Shown here: one piece after another, positions 15,278-24,690 of the stretch
Position numbering within the stretch: position 1 is the first letter of the stretch
Layout of the letters: the number at the start of each line of letters is the position of its first letter
Assembly (NCBI GenBank): GCA_021781415.1
Contig: JAJXWW010000158.1
Coordinates: 1-44,684, forward strand
Length of the DNA stretch: 44,684 nucleotides
DNA from: Planctomycetota bacterium
GTDB lineage: Bacteria > Planctomycetota > Planctomycetia > Gemmatales > Gemmataceae
Direction of reading: 5' to 3'
Program-made: the position numbers and the translations under genes
Notes under the pieces: model-generated
Databases searched by the model: none
What the model saw: only the letters and a program-made list of their open reading frames with translations
Told to the model about the DNA's origin: nothing

Positions 15278-16681
15278 CTAAACGTGAATGGCCCGGCGAT
15301 CGACGGCCAAGGCGGCTTCGCGCACGGCTTCGGAGAGCGTGGGATGGGCGTGGCAGATCCGCGCGATGTCTTCGGCACTTCCGGAAAACTCCATCACCGC
15401 GACGCATTCGGCGATTAGATCCGAAGCGCGCGGGCCGATGATGTGAACGCCGAGAACGCGGTCGGTGCGAGCGTCGGCGAGAATCTTTACCATGCCCTCC
15501 GACTCGTCCATGCAGCGAGCGCGCGGATTGGCCGCGAACGGGAAGCGTCCGACGCGATACTCGCGCCCGCCGGCTTTGAGTTGTTCCTCGGTCTGGCCGA
15601 CGCTGGCGACTTCGGGCCAGGTGTAGACCACGCTGGGTACCGTGTTGTAATCGACGTGCGTTTTCATGCCTGCAAGGCGTTCGACGCAGGCTACCCCGTC
15701 GTCCTCGGCCTTGTGCGCCAGCATGGGGCCATCAATGAGATCGCCAATGGCATAAATACCCTTGACGTTCGTTTCAAAGTTTTCGTTCACCAGTACCCGG
15801 CCGCTCTTTTCGTCGCATCGCACGCCGATTTCGCTCAACCCCAATCCCTTGGTCAGCGGACGGCGTCCGACGGCGACGAGTACCTTGTCGCCCACAACGA
15901 GTTGATCCCTGCCCTTGTGTTGGGCGTTGACGTGGATCTCTCCACCCTGAGAACCGGCGGCGACGACTTTCGTATCCAACTGAATCGACAGACCTTGTTT
16001 GCTTAAAGAGCGACCGAGCATCTCGGCGATTTCGCCGTCGCTGAGCGGCATCAGGCGCGGCAAGAATTCGAGGACCGTCACCTTCGCGCCGAGCCGATTC
16101 CATACCGAACCGAGTTCCAGGCCGATGTACCCTCCGCCGACCACGATGAGATGCTGCGGCACGCGGTCGAACGCCAGCGCTTCGGTCGAACTGACGATGG
16201 TGGTACCGTCGAACGGCAGGGAGGGAAGACCGGCGGGTTCGCTGCCGGTGGCCAAGAGGAGATGCTTTCCTTCGAGAACGATCTCATCCGCGCTGGCGCT
16301 TTTGACCGCAACCTTGCCCTCGCCCAAAAGCCGCCCCGCGCCGGCGTAGGACGTGATTTTGTTTTTCTTAAAGAGAAAGGCGACTCCTTCGGTCAGCCCT
16401 TTAACCACGCGATCTTTGCGAGAAAGCATGGCAGCGAGATCGAGGCGCACGCCGTCGATGTGGATGCCGTGCTTGTCGAGGTGCGATTTGGCTTCGACGT
16501 ACCGTTCGCTCGAATCGAGAAGGGCTTTGCTCGGGATGCAGCCGACGTTCAGGCACGTTCCGCCCAGGGTGGCTCGCTTTTCGACGACGGCCACGTTCAT
16601 GCCCAGTTGCGCCGCGCGGATGGCGGCCACATATCCCCCCGGACCCGCACCAATTACCAAGACATCGTAGCGCTCGGCCAT
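15278..16681 (-). CDS. lpdA: Dihydrolipoyl dehydrogenase (E3)
   Basis: The protein has 467 residues, the normal length for E3. It reoxidises the dihydrolipoyl groups of 2-oxoacid dehydrogenase complexes or the glycine cleavage system using FAD and NAD+. The FAD motif GAGPGGY is at 11-17 and the redox disulfide is in GGTCLNVGCIPSK (Cys43 and Cys48). An NAD-binding GGGYIGLELG lies near 175, a second FAD motif GDLIDGPMLAHKA near 315, and the active-site dyad in HPTLSE (His446 and Glu451). ATG 16681 directly precedes the first FAD strand. No E1 or E2 gene is adjacent, so the complex it serves cannot be read from context. Confidence 0.97.
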   Translation of the reverse strand: MAERYDVLVIGAGPGGYVAAIRAAQLGMNVAVVEKRATLGGTCLNVGCIPSKALLDSSERYVEAKSHLDKHGIHIDGVRLDLAAMLSRKDRVVKGLTEGVAFLFKKNKITSYAGAGRLLGEGKVAVKSASADEIVLEGKHLLLATGSEPAGLPSLPFDGTTIVSSTEALAFDRVPQHLIVVGGGYIGLELGSVWNRLGAKVTVLEFLPRLMPLSDGEIAEMLGRSLSKQGLSIQLDTKVVAAGSQGGEIHVNAQHKGRDQLVVGDKVLVAVGRRPLTKGLGLSEIGVRCDEKSGRVLVNENFETNVKGIYAIGDLIDGPMLAHKAEDDGVACVERLAGMKTHVDYNTVPSVVYTWPEVASVGQTEEQLKAGGREYRVGRFPFAANPRARCMDESEGMVKILADARTDRVLGVHIIGPRASDLIAECVAVMEFSGSAEDIARICHAHPTLSEAVREAALAVDRRAIHV

Positions 16682-16806
16682 ATCCCATTCCGTTCTCTCG
16701 CGGAGCGATGAATACCCGGTCTGCTTTCGTTCGTTTTAGGATGCGCGGCGGGTTTTTCCAGAGCGAGTCGATCCGGCCTTGAATGAGAGCTAAACGGACA
16801 AACTCT

Positions 16807-16970
16807 GAGCGGGGGGCGTCAGCCCCCTGAGTTCCGGGTATCTCAGGGGGCTGACGCCCCCCGCTCGGGAAGTCTTGTCGATGAATCTCAGGGGGCTGAC
16901 GCCCCCGCTCGGGAAGTCTTGTCGATGAATCTCAGGGGGCTGACGCCCCCCGCTCGGGAAGTCTTGTCCG
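16807..16970. repeat. GC-rich palindrome followed by 45-bp tandem repeats
   Basis: 16807-16831 and 16842-16866 are a perfect 25-bp inverted repeat (GAGCGGGGGGCGTCAGCCCC and on). The second arm begins a 45-base unit repeated at 16842-16886, 16887-16930 (one C short) and 16931-16970. Each unit contains the self-complementary GGGGGCTGACGCCCCC and the sequence GGGAAGTCTTGTC. It fills the space between the cyanophycin-synthetase-like gene and lpdA. It could form strong hairpins after the former. The rest of 16682-16998 shows no gene. Confidence 0.85.
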
Positions 16971-16998
16971 CTCTCTGTTCGATGGGCACGCTGGATTC

Positions 16999-19149
16999 CT
17001 ACACGGCGGATAAGGTGAGTTCCAACGGTGTACTTATCGGAACGCGGGAGACGGGTTCTTCTTCGTCGCCGCACTGGTTGAGCGCCATGGCTCCAGACAG
17101 TGCCGCCAACAAGGCGAGTTGTTCGCGCGGATCGCGCTGCGCGGGACGACCTCCGAACGCCATCCGTTGCTCCTCCACTCCCTGCGCGATAACGAGACAA
17201 TCGGCACCGAGATAGACGGCCGTGCCGCCGTCGGCGCGATGCGCGATCAGACGCGAGTTGTCCCCTCGGCGCGCAAACCAGATGACGCGATCGGTCGGCA
17301 AGGCCACGTCATCGAGATCGGGCGGATCGTCGGCGTTGAGAACCACCTTGCCGTCCGAGGCCAGCCCATGTAGCAGAGCAATCCACGCTTCCTCAACGGG
17401 TGCTTCTTCGTCTTGCCCGTTGGCTTTGGGCAGGCGATCGACTATTTCCTCGGTGGGATCGGCGACGAGGAGGATGTCGCAGCGGTCGCAGCCAAAGCCG
17501 TCGCGGAGCAGGTCGTGGGCCTCGCATTCCAGGATGGCGATATCGATGCGATTGTTGCGCAGCAAGGCGCGCGCCTTCTCATGGGCCGATGCGTCGCGCA
17601 GATTGATCTTGCGTCCGGCGATGAACACGCCGTCGTAGCCGGTGCGTCCGACGCGATAACCGGCATCGGTCAACTGTGTGGCGAGGGTGCGTCCCGCCGC
17701 GCGCGCCCGGCTGCCTGCGACGGCGACGATGGGGATGCGTCCGTTGTCGCCCGGTGGAAACATGCTGGCCACGATTGCCGCTCCAACCGGGCGCGGATAC
17801 TCGGTGTAGGGGGCCGTGTGCAGTCCCAGGCCGGGGCCGGTGTTGACTTCGACGACGACTCCGCCTTGTTCTTCCAAAGGCCGCGAGATGTCGCGCGCCA
17901 CCACGTCCACGCCGGCGACGCGGACGCGCAGCGCCTGGGCCGCGGCCACGATGCAGGCGGCCGTCTCGGGGTGAATCACATCGGTGACATCGCGCAGAAA
18001 ACCACCGTGATCGAGATGCGGCAGCTGGCAGCGCAGGATCACACGTTGGCCAGGCGGCGGAACGGAATCGACCGTATACCCCGCCGCCGCCAGCATCCCC
18101 AGACCGACGGCATCGAGACGAATGCGCCGCAGCGGCGCGGGATAGGCCTCGCCCCGGCGCGGATCGCGGTTTACCTCTTCGACCAACTCGGCCACCGTCG
18201 AAACACCGTCGCCGACCACGAGCGGCGGCTCGATCAAGGCCACAGCCACCACGCGATCTTCGACCACCAGCACGCGATGTTCCGCGCCTTCGGCAAAGCG
18301 TTCGACCAAGACGTAATCGCTGCGGCTCTTCGCCGTCCGATAGGCGGCCGCCACCTGTTCGCGCGTCCGCAAGTTCAGACCCACGCCCACGGCCATGTCG
18401 CGGTCTTGCGGCTTGATGACGACGGGCAGACCCAGCGCGCAAGCGGCCTCCCAGGCATCGTTTTCATCCGCGACGGGCCGACCGAACGGCACGGGAACGC
18501 CCGCTTCGCGCAGCAACTGTTTGGTCAGATGTTTGTCCGTGGTGATCGAACGCGACAGAGCGCTAATCTCATCGGTTTCAGCCGCCAAACTCCGATGTTG
18601 GCGCGCCCCCTGCCCTAACATCAAATAGCGGCCGTCTTCCGGGTTGAAGTGATCGACGGGAATATCGCGGGCGCGGGCGGCCTCGACAATGGCGAACGTA
18701 CTCGGCCCCAGCCGCTGGTCGTCGGCCAGGGCACGGAGACGGGCTAACTCGTCGGCAACGGGAAAAGGCTGCCCTTCCCAGGCCGCCCGGCACATCGCCA
18801 ACGCCGTTTGCACACAGGCTCGCCCCACCGGCTCCTCGTGATATTCGACGGCCACACGATAGCGATCCGGTCGGGCCGTGGAGCGCGTCGAACTGAATCG
18901 CACCGGATTGCCGGCCAGAATCTGCAACTGTTTCAGCAATTGTTCGAAGATTTGAGCCGGATCGAACCCGTCGGACGCCTCCCGTTCGCCTTGCAGCGAG
19001 GGAATCCAGGTTCCCAAACGCTCGCCGACCCCTTCGCTCCGCTCCCGCGGCGCATCGACCCATTCTCGCAAATCGACGCCGACTTCAAGAACCGGACACG
19101 CCGCCCACACATTCGGCCCGCGCAGCACCCACAACCGCCACAATTGCAT
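16999..19149 (-). CDS. Cyanophycin-synthetase-like ATP-grasp protein with decayed Mur-ligase half
   Basis: The protein has 716 residues against about 870-900 for true CphA. The N-terminal RGPNVWAACPVLEVGVDL is typical of CphA. A full ATP-grasp half follows at about 215-460 (LGLPVVIKPQDRDMAVGVGL, EHRVLVVEDRVVAVALIEP, VGDGVSTVAELVEEVNRDPR, VVVEVNTGPGLGLHTAP). The Mur-ligase-like half starts at about 465 with IPIVAVAGSRARAAGRTLA, where CphA has a GTNGKTT P-loop. The loop is lost, and the C-terminal ligase domain is mostly absent. It keeps GYDGVFIAGRKINLRDASA. It may therefore do only one of the two ligation steps or make another amide bond. True cyanophycin synthesis is unlikely. ATG 19149. Confidence 0.85.
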   Translation of the reverse strand: MQLWRLWVLRGPNVWAACPVLEVGVDLREWVDAPRERSEGVGERLGTWIPSLQGEREASDGFDPAQIFEQLLKQLQILAGNPVRFSSTRSTARPDRYRVAVEYHEEPVGRACVQTALAMCRAAWEGQPFPVADELARLRALADDQRLGPSTFAIVEAARARDIPVDHFNPEDGRYLMLGQGARQHRSLAAETDEISALSRSITTDKHLTKQLLREAGVPVPFGRPVADENDAWEAACALGLPVVIKPQDRDMAVGVGLNLRTREQVAAAYRTAKSRSDYVLVERFAEGAEHRVLVVEDRVVAVALIEPPLVVGDGVSTVAELVEEVNRDPRRGEAYPAPLRRIRLDAVGLGMLAAAGYTVDSVPPPGQRVILRCQLPHLDHGGFLRDVTDVIHPETAACIVAAAQALRVRVAGVDVVARDISRPLEEQGGVVVEVNTGPGLGLHTAPYTEYPRPVGAAIVASMFPPGDNGRIPIVAVAGSRARAAGRTLATQLTDAGYRVGRTGYDGVFIAGRKINLRDASAHEKARALLRNNRIDIAILECEAHDLLRDGFGCDRCDILLVADPTEEIVDRLPKANGQDEEAPVEEAWIALLHGLASDGKVVLNADDPPDLDDVALPTDRVIWFARRGDNSRLIAHRADGGTAVYLGADCLVIAQGVEEQRMAFGGRPAQRDPREQLALLAALSGAMALNQCGDEEEPVSRVPISTPLELTLSAV

Positions 19150-19761
19150 GATGGCACCATCTCATCTAAACAAGACTCCCCCAAAGTATATGCCCATCCG
19201 CCCTTCCAACCCGACAGCGTCGGAAAGATATTTCTCGGACACCAATGGAGGCAGGCCCTCAACGGCTCCGAAAGTCGGAGGCTTGGATCGTATGAAGAGG
19301 GATGGGCGGCGTGGATCGGAGCGTCCTATGTACTGGCGAAACAGGCTGTTCCGTGAATAGAGGACTTGATGTAAGAATAGCGGAGTTGCTGAGGTGTTTT
19401 TGGGATCGCAAGATCAGAAGATCGATTGCGCCGAGCGATCCAGTGGTTCCGTCGAACAGCCGCTCACAGGGAAGCGTGGCAACGCGATTCCCTCAACGAC
19501 CTGTTTTGAGACATTCGACTGGATAGCGTGTTCTACAGATTTGCCACCCGACGTTCGAGACGTAGATCCAGCCGAATTGCGGCTGCCCGGCTCCCGATCT
19601 GGAGGGCCTGATCCATACAAGCACCAACAGCAGATAGCCCGGCATGGCACGTCGGTAGCCGGGATGCCGCCCTTGCTTGTCTACGAAGGATCGATCGGCG
19701 TGTTGGACGCGCCAGCGGAGCGCGCTCACGCACCCGAACGCACTCCGCTGGCGCGTCGCGG
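19150..19761. other. Intergenic region without a recognisable gene
   Basis: These 612 bases lie between the start of the cyanophycin-synthetase-like gene and the end of the glycosidase gene, both on the minus strand. Short open frames exist on both strands, but none has a good ribosome site or a recognisable sequence. The promoter of the 19149 gene should be near its right-hand end as drawn (just above 19150), but I could not pick convincing boxes. A 15-bp hairpin at 19706-19757 is the only clear structure. Confidence 0.5.
19706..19757. repeat. 15-bp perfect inverted repeat after the glycosidase gene
   Basis: GACGCGCCAGCGGAG at 19706-19720 pairs perfectly with 19743-19757 across a 22-base spacer that itself alternates CGC/GCG. 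It sits 4 bases past the glycosidase stop on the minus strand. The place suggests a 3' hairpin that stabilises or ends the transcript. The sequence resembles dispersed palindromes common in planctomycete genomes. Confidence 0.7.
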
Positions 19762-21246
19762 CTAACCCACGTTTGGCAGGGCGGAGACGGACCAGACGCA
19801 GGTTTGCCAGGGGCGCAGGTCCAGGTACAAGCCACGAGATTGCAGGTCGTTGCCTTCGCGGTCGTGAACTTCCGTTCCCAGTCGATCTTGAAAACGCCAT
19901 CGGCGATTTTCGAGATCGGTAAACGGAAGTCGCAAGTAGCATTGGCTGCGATTGGGGGCATAGTTCACCGCGACCAGCAGTCGCTCCGAGCCTTCCCAGA
20001 CGAAGGCCACGAAGCAATCCCAGGTCCAATTGCCCTCCCACGCGGGCTGACATTCGAGCAATTGCCAGCGTCCGTCGCGGAGGAGCGGCTGCTGCAGCCG
20101 TTTCAAGATGCGATCGTAGAACGCCGCTCGTTCCCCATCGACGGGTTCGTCCGGACGACGACATAAGTGAGGAGAGATACGCTTCTTGCGCCCCTCGAAC
20201 TCGCCTTCGTGAAAGAAACGCAGACCCGGCGCGAGGAAAGTGAGAACGGCCGCGGCCTCGTGTTTGTCGAGAGGAAAAGTGGCCGCCGCCCGGGGCTCGT
20301 CGTGATTTTCCAGGAAGCGAGCCAACTTATCTTGATAGTCCAGTCCCGCGCGAAAATGCTCGCGGATCGGCCGAGCGTGGCCCTCCACCAGACGATCGTA
20401 CAATCGTTTGTCGTAGGTATAATCGAAGCCTTGCTGCTGGAGAGTCCATTCCATATCCCAATAGACCTCGGCCATGAAACAAAATCCGGGATGAGCCTCT
20501 CGAACCCGCCGCGTCGCCTTGGGCCAAAATGGCTGCGTTCGGATGCCCCAAGTCCGTTCGAAGACCTCCGGCAGCACCAACATGGCCATGTCGCAGCGCA
20601 CGCCGTCGCACTGTCCAGCTATCTTGAGCAATGCGCCGGTCATCGCCTCTCGAACATCGGGGTTTCCGTAATTCAGTTGAAGCGCATCCGGCCAACCGGG
20701 GAAGTAGGGGTCGCGTCCATAGGCGAAGATTCGATCGCCCTGACGGCGTTGGACCCGCGCATAGTTTTGAGGCGAATGAGTCAGATCCGCCTCCGTGCCG
20801 GAGATGTAATACTCCGGGTGATCCTCGACCCAAGAATGATCCAGGGCGGTGTGATTGGGCACGAAATCGAGCATCAGTCGCAGACCGCGTTGGCGCAGGC
20901 GCTCGCGCAAGCGGGCCAAAGCGGCGTCGCCGCCGAATTGCGAATGAACGGTGTAGCCCGCGATAGCGAAACCGGAGCCAGCAATGTCTTCCTCGCGCAG
21001 ATCGGGCAGGGTCTCTTGGAATTCTTTCCGCCATGCCGCATTCGTCCGCGAAACCTTTTGCCCCGCCGGGCCGGTCTGCCAGACGCTGAGCAACCAGATC
21101 CAATCGAAGCCCAACTGTTGCAGGTGATCCAGTTCGGCATCGGCAAGATCGTCGAGTGTCGCGGGTCGGCCTAGAGTCCGCGACAACTCCGTGAGTCGAG
21201 CGCGCGCGTTGATCTGATACAACTGGGGGTAGCGTGGATCGGTCAT
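19762..21246 (-). CDS. GH13 alpha-amylase-family glycosidase
   Basis: The protein has 494 residues and starts at ATG 21246 behind GGAGG. It has an alpha-amylase-type barrel: LMLDFVPNHTALDH (conserved region I), GVRCDMAML with nucleophile Asp219, FMAEVYWD with acid/base Glu260, and ENHDEPR with Asp316. A C-terminal beta domain lies at about 400-490. There is no signal peptide, so it acts in the cytoplasm on a soluble alpha-glucan or oligosaccharide. The unusual long insertion with HPEYYISGTEADLTHSPQNY and the RRQGDRIFAYGRDPYFPGW segment occurs in a distinct planctomycete/cyanobacterial subgroup as I recall it. The exact substrate cannot be read. It stands alone between intergenic regions. Confidence 0.93.
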   Translation of the reverse strand: MTDPRYPQLYQINARARLTELSRTLGRPATLDDLADAELDHLQQLGFDWIWLLSVWQTGPAGQKVSRTNAAWRKEFQETLPDLREEDIAGSGFAIAGYTVHSQFGGDAALARLRERLRQRGLRLMLDFVPNHTALDHSWVEDHPEYYISGTEADLTHSPQNYARVQRRQGDRIFAYGRDPYFPGWPDALQLNYGNPDVREAMTGALLKIAGQCDGVRCDMAMLVLPEVFERTWGIRTQPFWPKATRRVREAHPGFCFMAEVYWDMEWTLQQQGFDYTYDKRLYDRLVEGHARPIREHFRAGLDYQDKLARFLENHDEPRAAATFPLDKHEAAAVLTFLAPGLRFFHEGEFEGRKKRISPHLCRRPDEPVDGERAAFYDRILKRLQQPLLRDGRWQLLECQPAWEGNWTWDCFVAFVWEGSERLLVAVNYAPNRSQCYLRLPFTDLENRRWRFQDRLGTEVHDREGNDLQSRGLYLDLRPWQTCVWSVSALPNVG

Positions 21247-21393
21247 GGTCGCCTCCAATCGCCGGTCGTCGCGGTTTGTGAAATCACTCGTAAGCAAGGG
21301 CCTACCGATCGCCACGATGGATGCCGTGTCGATCTATGTATTCTACGCCGATAGACTGCGCAACGCGGAATTGCCCCTGGATTTTCACGGAGA

Positions 21394-21854
21394 TCACCTC
21401 GATTTTCGCCGCGATTGCTTCTTGGGCTTACAGTGAAGGCCAATCAGATGAGCATGGTTCCGGTTCTGATACACACTTCCATGCGGCTGAAGGAGTGCCG
21501 GATTTGTGAAATCTGTGTGCAGATCGTTGTCGTGCGAGCAAAGGAGCCGGACGTTTGTTACCTGTGCCAAGCCGAGAATATGGGGGGGTCGTCGGAACGA
21601 ATTTCCTTCTCAACATAGGCCGCGGTAGCGCGTTGCACGAGACCATCTTCAACCTTGCGCAATGCCCCTCGTCGGCCGAGTTCGAGCAGTAAACGCCGAA
21701 TCTTCGTCAACATCGTGTATTCGACGGTCAGGTGTCCGCCGTAAACGGCCACCGCGCGGCCCCTCGATAAAGCGCTCCAAATCGGCAGAAAATCGTCGTG
21801 TGGCTTTGGAGAGAAAACGAGGCTCGCAACATTCGCATCGACGATCAAGCACAT
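21394..21854 (-). pseudogene. PIN-domain nuclease, frameshifted at a C homopolymer
   Basis: The start ATG 21854 overlaps the upstream ATPase stop (TGATG). The first frame gives a PIN start (MCLIVDAN with Asp6, LTVEY with Glu45) and reads to IRSDDPP. It then runs into a stop at 21558. The seven Gs at 21582-21588 (Cs in the gene) are the break: with eight the frame would continue HILGLAQVTNVRLLCSHDND and LHTDFTNPALLQ to the TGA at 21394-21396. That second half contains the remaining acidic PIN residues. The restored protein would be about 154 residues, normal for a PIN RNase. It may be phase-variable, recently broken, or a sequencing error. Coupling with the ATPase gene suggests they work together. 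Confidence 0.75.
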
Positions 21855-23170
21855 CACTCCTCCGCGTGGCCTAGGATGTTGAGTTCTTCTTGTAGGAAAA
21901 AGTCTCGGTAATGATCGGGAGCATCCTCGACGTTGCCAAGCCTGTCGAGATGGATGGGGTATACCGCCGTCTCCATCTTTGGTTTGTGGAAGAAGAGGAT
22001 CAGTACCCTATTCGGATCGAGAGTTCCCTTGGCTACCTCTTGTCGGACTCGGTCGATCAAATAATCGCTGTGCGTCTCAATCAGGAGTGTGTCATTGCCG
22101 GTGGCCGCCAAGTCCGCGAAGAAAGTGCCAAGAGCGGCCTGCGCGCGGGGATGGAGATGAACTTCGGGCTGCTGGATTAGGAGCAGGCTGGATTGACGGC
22201 GAAGTACGCTCTGCACGACAACGGGCAAGGATTGACTCACCCCATAGCCAACATCGATCAGGTTGACCTTGGGACCGCCGACACCGATTTGAACTTGGAA
22301 CGGGTCGTCCGCTCCCTTGCCGAGCTTCTTGACTTCGACGTCACGGAATAGGCCCGATTCTTTTCCGAATTTCAGGATTGCCTCTTGAAGCCGCCGCCCA
22401 GGTTCGGATCGTGATTCCTCGTTCAGAAGCCGAGCGAGAAGTTTCGGAACATGATCCCCTTCGGGGCTATAGTCTTCCGAAAGCTCATCGTAAGTCCGCT
22501 TCGGACGGGTACGAATCGGAGCCAACGCAAATGTTTGAGCAAAAGGTTGGCGAAGGGATTCGGATAACTTCCAGATGCCTTCAAATTTGACTCGATCCAG
22601 TACCTTGCCCGACCTTTGTGTCAGGTACAAAAGCAACCTCGATAAGTCTCGCTCAAGCGGGAACATGCCCAACTTTTCACGCGCATCCGAGATGTCCTGA
22701 GTCTGGACGCTTATCGGAGTTGTGCCTTTGGAGGATTGGATGGTTACATTCCCGCTAATTCTGTCGTCTGTTACCTCGATGTCGATACTTCCGAGGGGAC
22801 TCTTTGCGTGAAGCCGAGACAGGGCAGGCTTCCCTCGATCGCGAACGTATGTGCCTTCGATCTCACAGAAATTTTGCTCGCCGTCCGTGCCGGACGAGAA
22901 CCCGATGGTAAAAGCCTCATCCCGTCCGTATTTTCCACCCTTATAGGTCGCAATCGTTTCAAAATTTCCGAGGTTGAACGGCGGCTCATTGAAACTAGGC
23001 CGCAGGGGGAAGCGATCCCGCTCGAACAGCGCGGCGGCCACGGCCAGGAAAGTTGACTTACCCGAGCTATTCTCTCCCACCAACAGAGTCAGCGGCCGGA
23101 TCGGAATGCTCTGGGCTTCTGCAAAGCATCGAACGTGTTCGATGAAAACAGTCACCTCATTTCCTGCCAT
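21854..23170 (-). CDS. ABC-type AAA ATPase (AAA_15/21, DUF3696-like)
   Basis: The protein has 438 residues, from ATG 23170. It is an SMC/RecF-like ATPase of the OLD/AAA_15 kind found in many phage-defence modules. Walker A is GENSSGKST at about 32-40. The family's signature region DVGYGVSQSLPVVV lies near 315, Walker B is LLIQQPEVHLHPRAQ near 340, and the switch is ETHSDYLIDRV. The C-terminus (YRDFFLQEELNILGHAEE) carries no nuclease domain, so an effector is expected in a partner. The adjacent gene encodes a PIN nuclease whose start overlaps this stop. The next gene upstream, a kinase, ends 165 bases away in the same direction. I could not name a specific known system. Confidence 0.9.
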   Translation of the reverse strand: MAGNEVTVFIEHVRCFAEAQSIPIRPLTLLVGENSSGKSTFLAVAAALFERDRFPLRPSFNEPPFNLGNFETIATYKGGKYGRDEAFTIGFSSGTDGEQNFCEIEGTYVRDRGKPALSRLHAKSPLGSIDIEVTDDRISGNVTIQSSKGTTPISVQTQDISDAREKLGMFPLERDLSRLLLYLTQRSGKVLDRVKFEGIWKLSESLRQPFAQTFALAPIRTRPKRTYDELSEDYSPEGDHVPKLLARLLNEESRSEPGRRLQEAILKFGKESGLFRDVEVKKLGKGADDPFQVQIGVGGPKVNLIDVGYGVSQSLPVVVQSVLRRQSSLLLIQQPEVHLHPRAQAALGTFFADLAATGNDTLLIETHSDYLIDRVRQEVAKGTLDPNRVLILFFHKPKMETAVYPIHLDRLGNVEDAPDHYRDFFLQEELNILGHAEE

Positions 23171-23335
23171 GATTGCCCTTTCCCTCGTTCGCCCCAGAGT
23201 TCATACGAATGGTCTAAACTCAGCCTCCGAACGTCGAATGTATCGTTCGCCTAACTTATCTCAAGGGTATGCGGAATGCCGTTGGCACTCAAGAGAATCG
23301 GCCAGTGATCGCTCCGAATACTCCCATGAGCATCG

Positions 23336-24646
23336 TTACTTTGCAGAAAGACTAACGTATTCCCTAACCAGATGCTGCACATCGAACAAGCCGGTCGGCA
23401 CAGGATTCCAGACGGGTAGATCGACCGAATCCATCCTCTCTGCCAGTTCCGTAGCGTCTTGGAAACGACGCAATGGATGCGCGAGACAGTGAGCGATCAA
23501 ATCGAGGGTATGACTGTCCGCTTCAACCGCTCTCAATTCATTCTCGAAATCGTAAGGGGGGCGCTCGATGCGTTCGACCAATAATTGATACCAAATCACT
23601 CCGAGTGCGAAGACGTCGAAGAGAGCGGGGCTGCGTTCGGCGAAGGGACGTGAGGCTTCCGGCGGCCAATACATGGGCGTGCCAACTTGCGTCCACTCCA
23701 AGGGGTCGTCGGCAAACTCGCCTTCTGGAAAGGCGTCGATCGAACTCAGCCCGAAATCGGTAATCTTCGGCTGTACGTCCGGCGGAGATGTGAGCAAGAT
23801 GTTCCCCGGCTTGAGATCGCCATGATGAATTCCTTTTCGATGGGCCTCCGCCATTGCACGGACGATGCCGCGCATGATCTCGCTCTTGTGTAGAGGGCGT
23901 TCGGATCGCCGCGCATTGAGGATCCAATCTTCCAACGAACCGCCTTCGACGTATTCCAAGGCCAGAAAGGGATACCCCGAATCGGGGAGGGTCACGTCTT
24001 TTAGCTCGACGATTTGCGGCTGGCCTTTCAACTTTTTCTGGATTTCAAGGAGTGAATCTTTCTCGTGCCGCAGCCAATCTGTCGCTCCGTCGTGGGTGAA
24101 AAACTTATAGGCGCGGCGCGACAATCCTTTCGCTTGCGTGTTCTCGGCAAGCCAGACCTCGCCGAATGTGCCCATGCCGAGAAAGCGTAGCAAAACCCAG
24201 TCGTGATTGGGACACACTTGCTCGCCGGCCTTGCGCTTAGGTGGGATACTTGCGAGCATCTGTTCGAGGAGATCCTGACAGCGCACATAGCAACTGCGCG
24301 GACCTCCTTGGCTGTTGAGAAGGCTGGCACCGCGAGCCAGACTGATGAGAACGGCGGCAATGTCCTCGCGCTGTGCGTCGGTGATATGCTTTTCGTGACC
24401 CAGCATCTCCCGCACCAAGGAACGGACTTCGTTGGCGGAGGTGACACCGAGAGTCTCCAGTAAGCGGCGTATCTCCTCCGGGTCCATCGCCTGAGTTTTT
24501 TCCCGAAATCGGCCCACCACGACCCCCGTGACATTCACCACGGCATGGCTGACGACAGTACAGACTACGCCTTGCAAAAGACCGATGAGGAAATCCACGG
24601 CGAACCCCCCTGTCACAAGAAGTAACATCGAGTAAAAAATACCCAT
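23336..24646 (-). CDS. Membrane-anchored Ser/Thr-kinase-like protein
   Basis: The protein has 436 residues from ATG 24646 (ATG 24628 is also possible). I reject the longer start at 24775 because it lies inside the preceding gene. The N-terminus is one or two membrane helices (SMLLLVTGGFAVDFLIGLLQ and VVCTVVSHAVVNVTGVVV). A helical region of about 110 residues then leads to a kinase domain from about 155: GMGTFGEVWLAE loop, AYKFF lysine, HHGDLKPGN (Gly in place of the usual Arg of HRD, Asp kept), DFGLSS, and GTPMYWPPEASRP. The catalytic residues are kept, so it is probably active. It follows the FtsK-like gene by 44 bases, so the two are likely cotranscribed. The likely role is signalling within this cluster. 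Confidence 0.9.
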   Translation of the reverse strand: MGIFYSMLLLVTGGFAVDFLIGLLQGVVCTVVSHAVVNVTGVVVGRFREKTQAMDPEEIRRLLETLGVTSANEVRSLVREMLGHEKHITDAQREDIAAVLISLARGASLLNSQGGPRSCYVRCQDLLEQMLASIPPKRKAGEQVCPNHDWVLLRFLGMGTFGEVWLAENTQAKGLSRRAYKFFTHDGATDWLRHEKDSLLEIQKKLKGQPQIVELKDVTLPDSGYPFLALEYVEGGSLEDWILNARRSERPLHKSEIMRGIVRAMAEAHRKGIHHGDLKPGNILLTSPPDVQPKITDFGLSSIDAFPEGEFADDPLEWTQVGTPMYWPPEASRPFAERSPALFDVFALGVIWYQLLVERIERPPYDFENELRAVEADSHTLDLIAHCLAHPLRRFQDATELAERMDSVDLPVWNPVPTGLFDVQHLVREYVSLSAK

Positions 24647-24690
24647 ACGAGCTAAACGACCAATCGAGGCAAAGCAAGTGAGCTTCCTTA

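Noticed and set aside
16842..16970. Possible CRISPR array
   Set aside because: The 45-bp units are directly joined with no variable spacers and contain a palindromic core.
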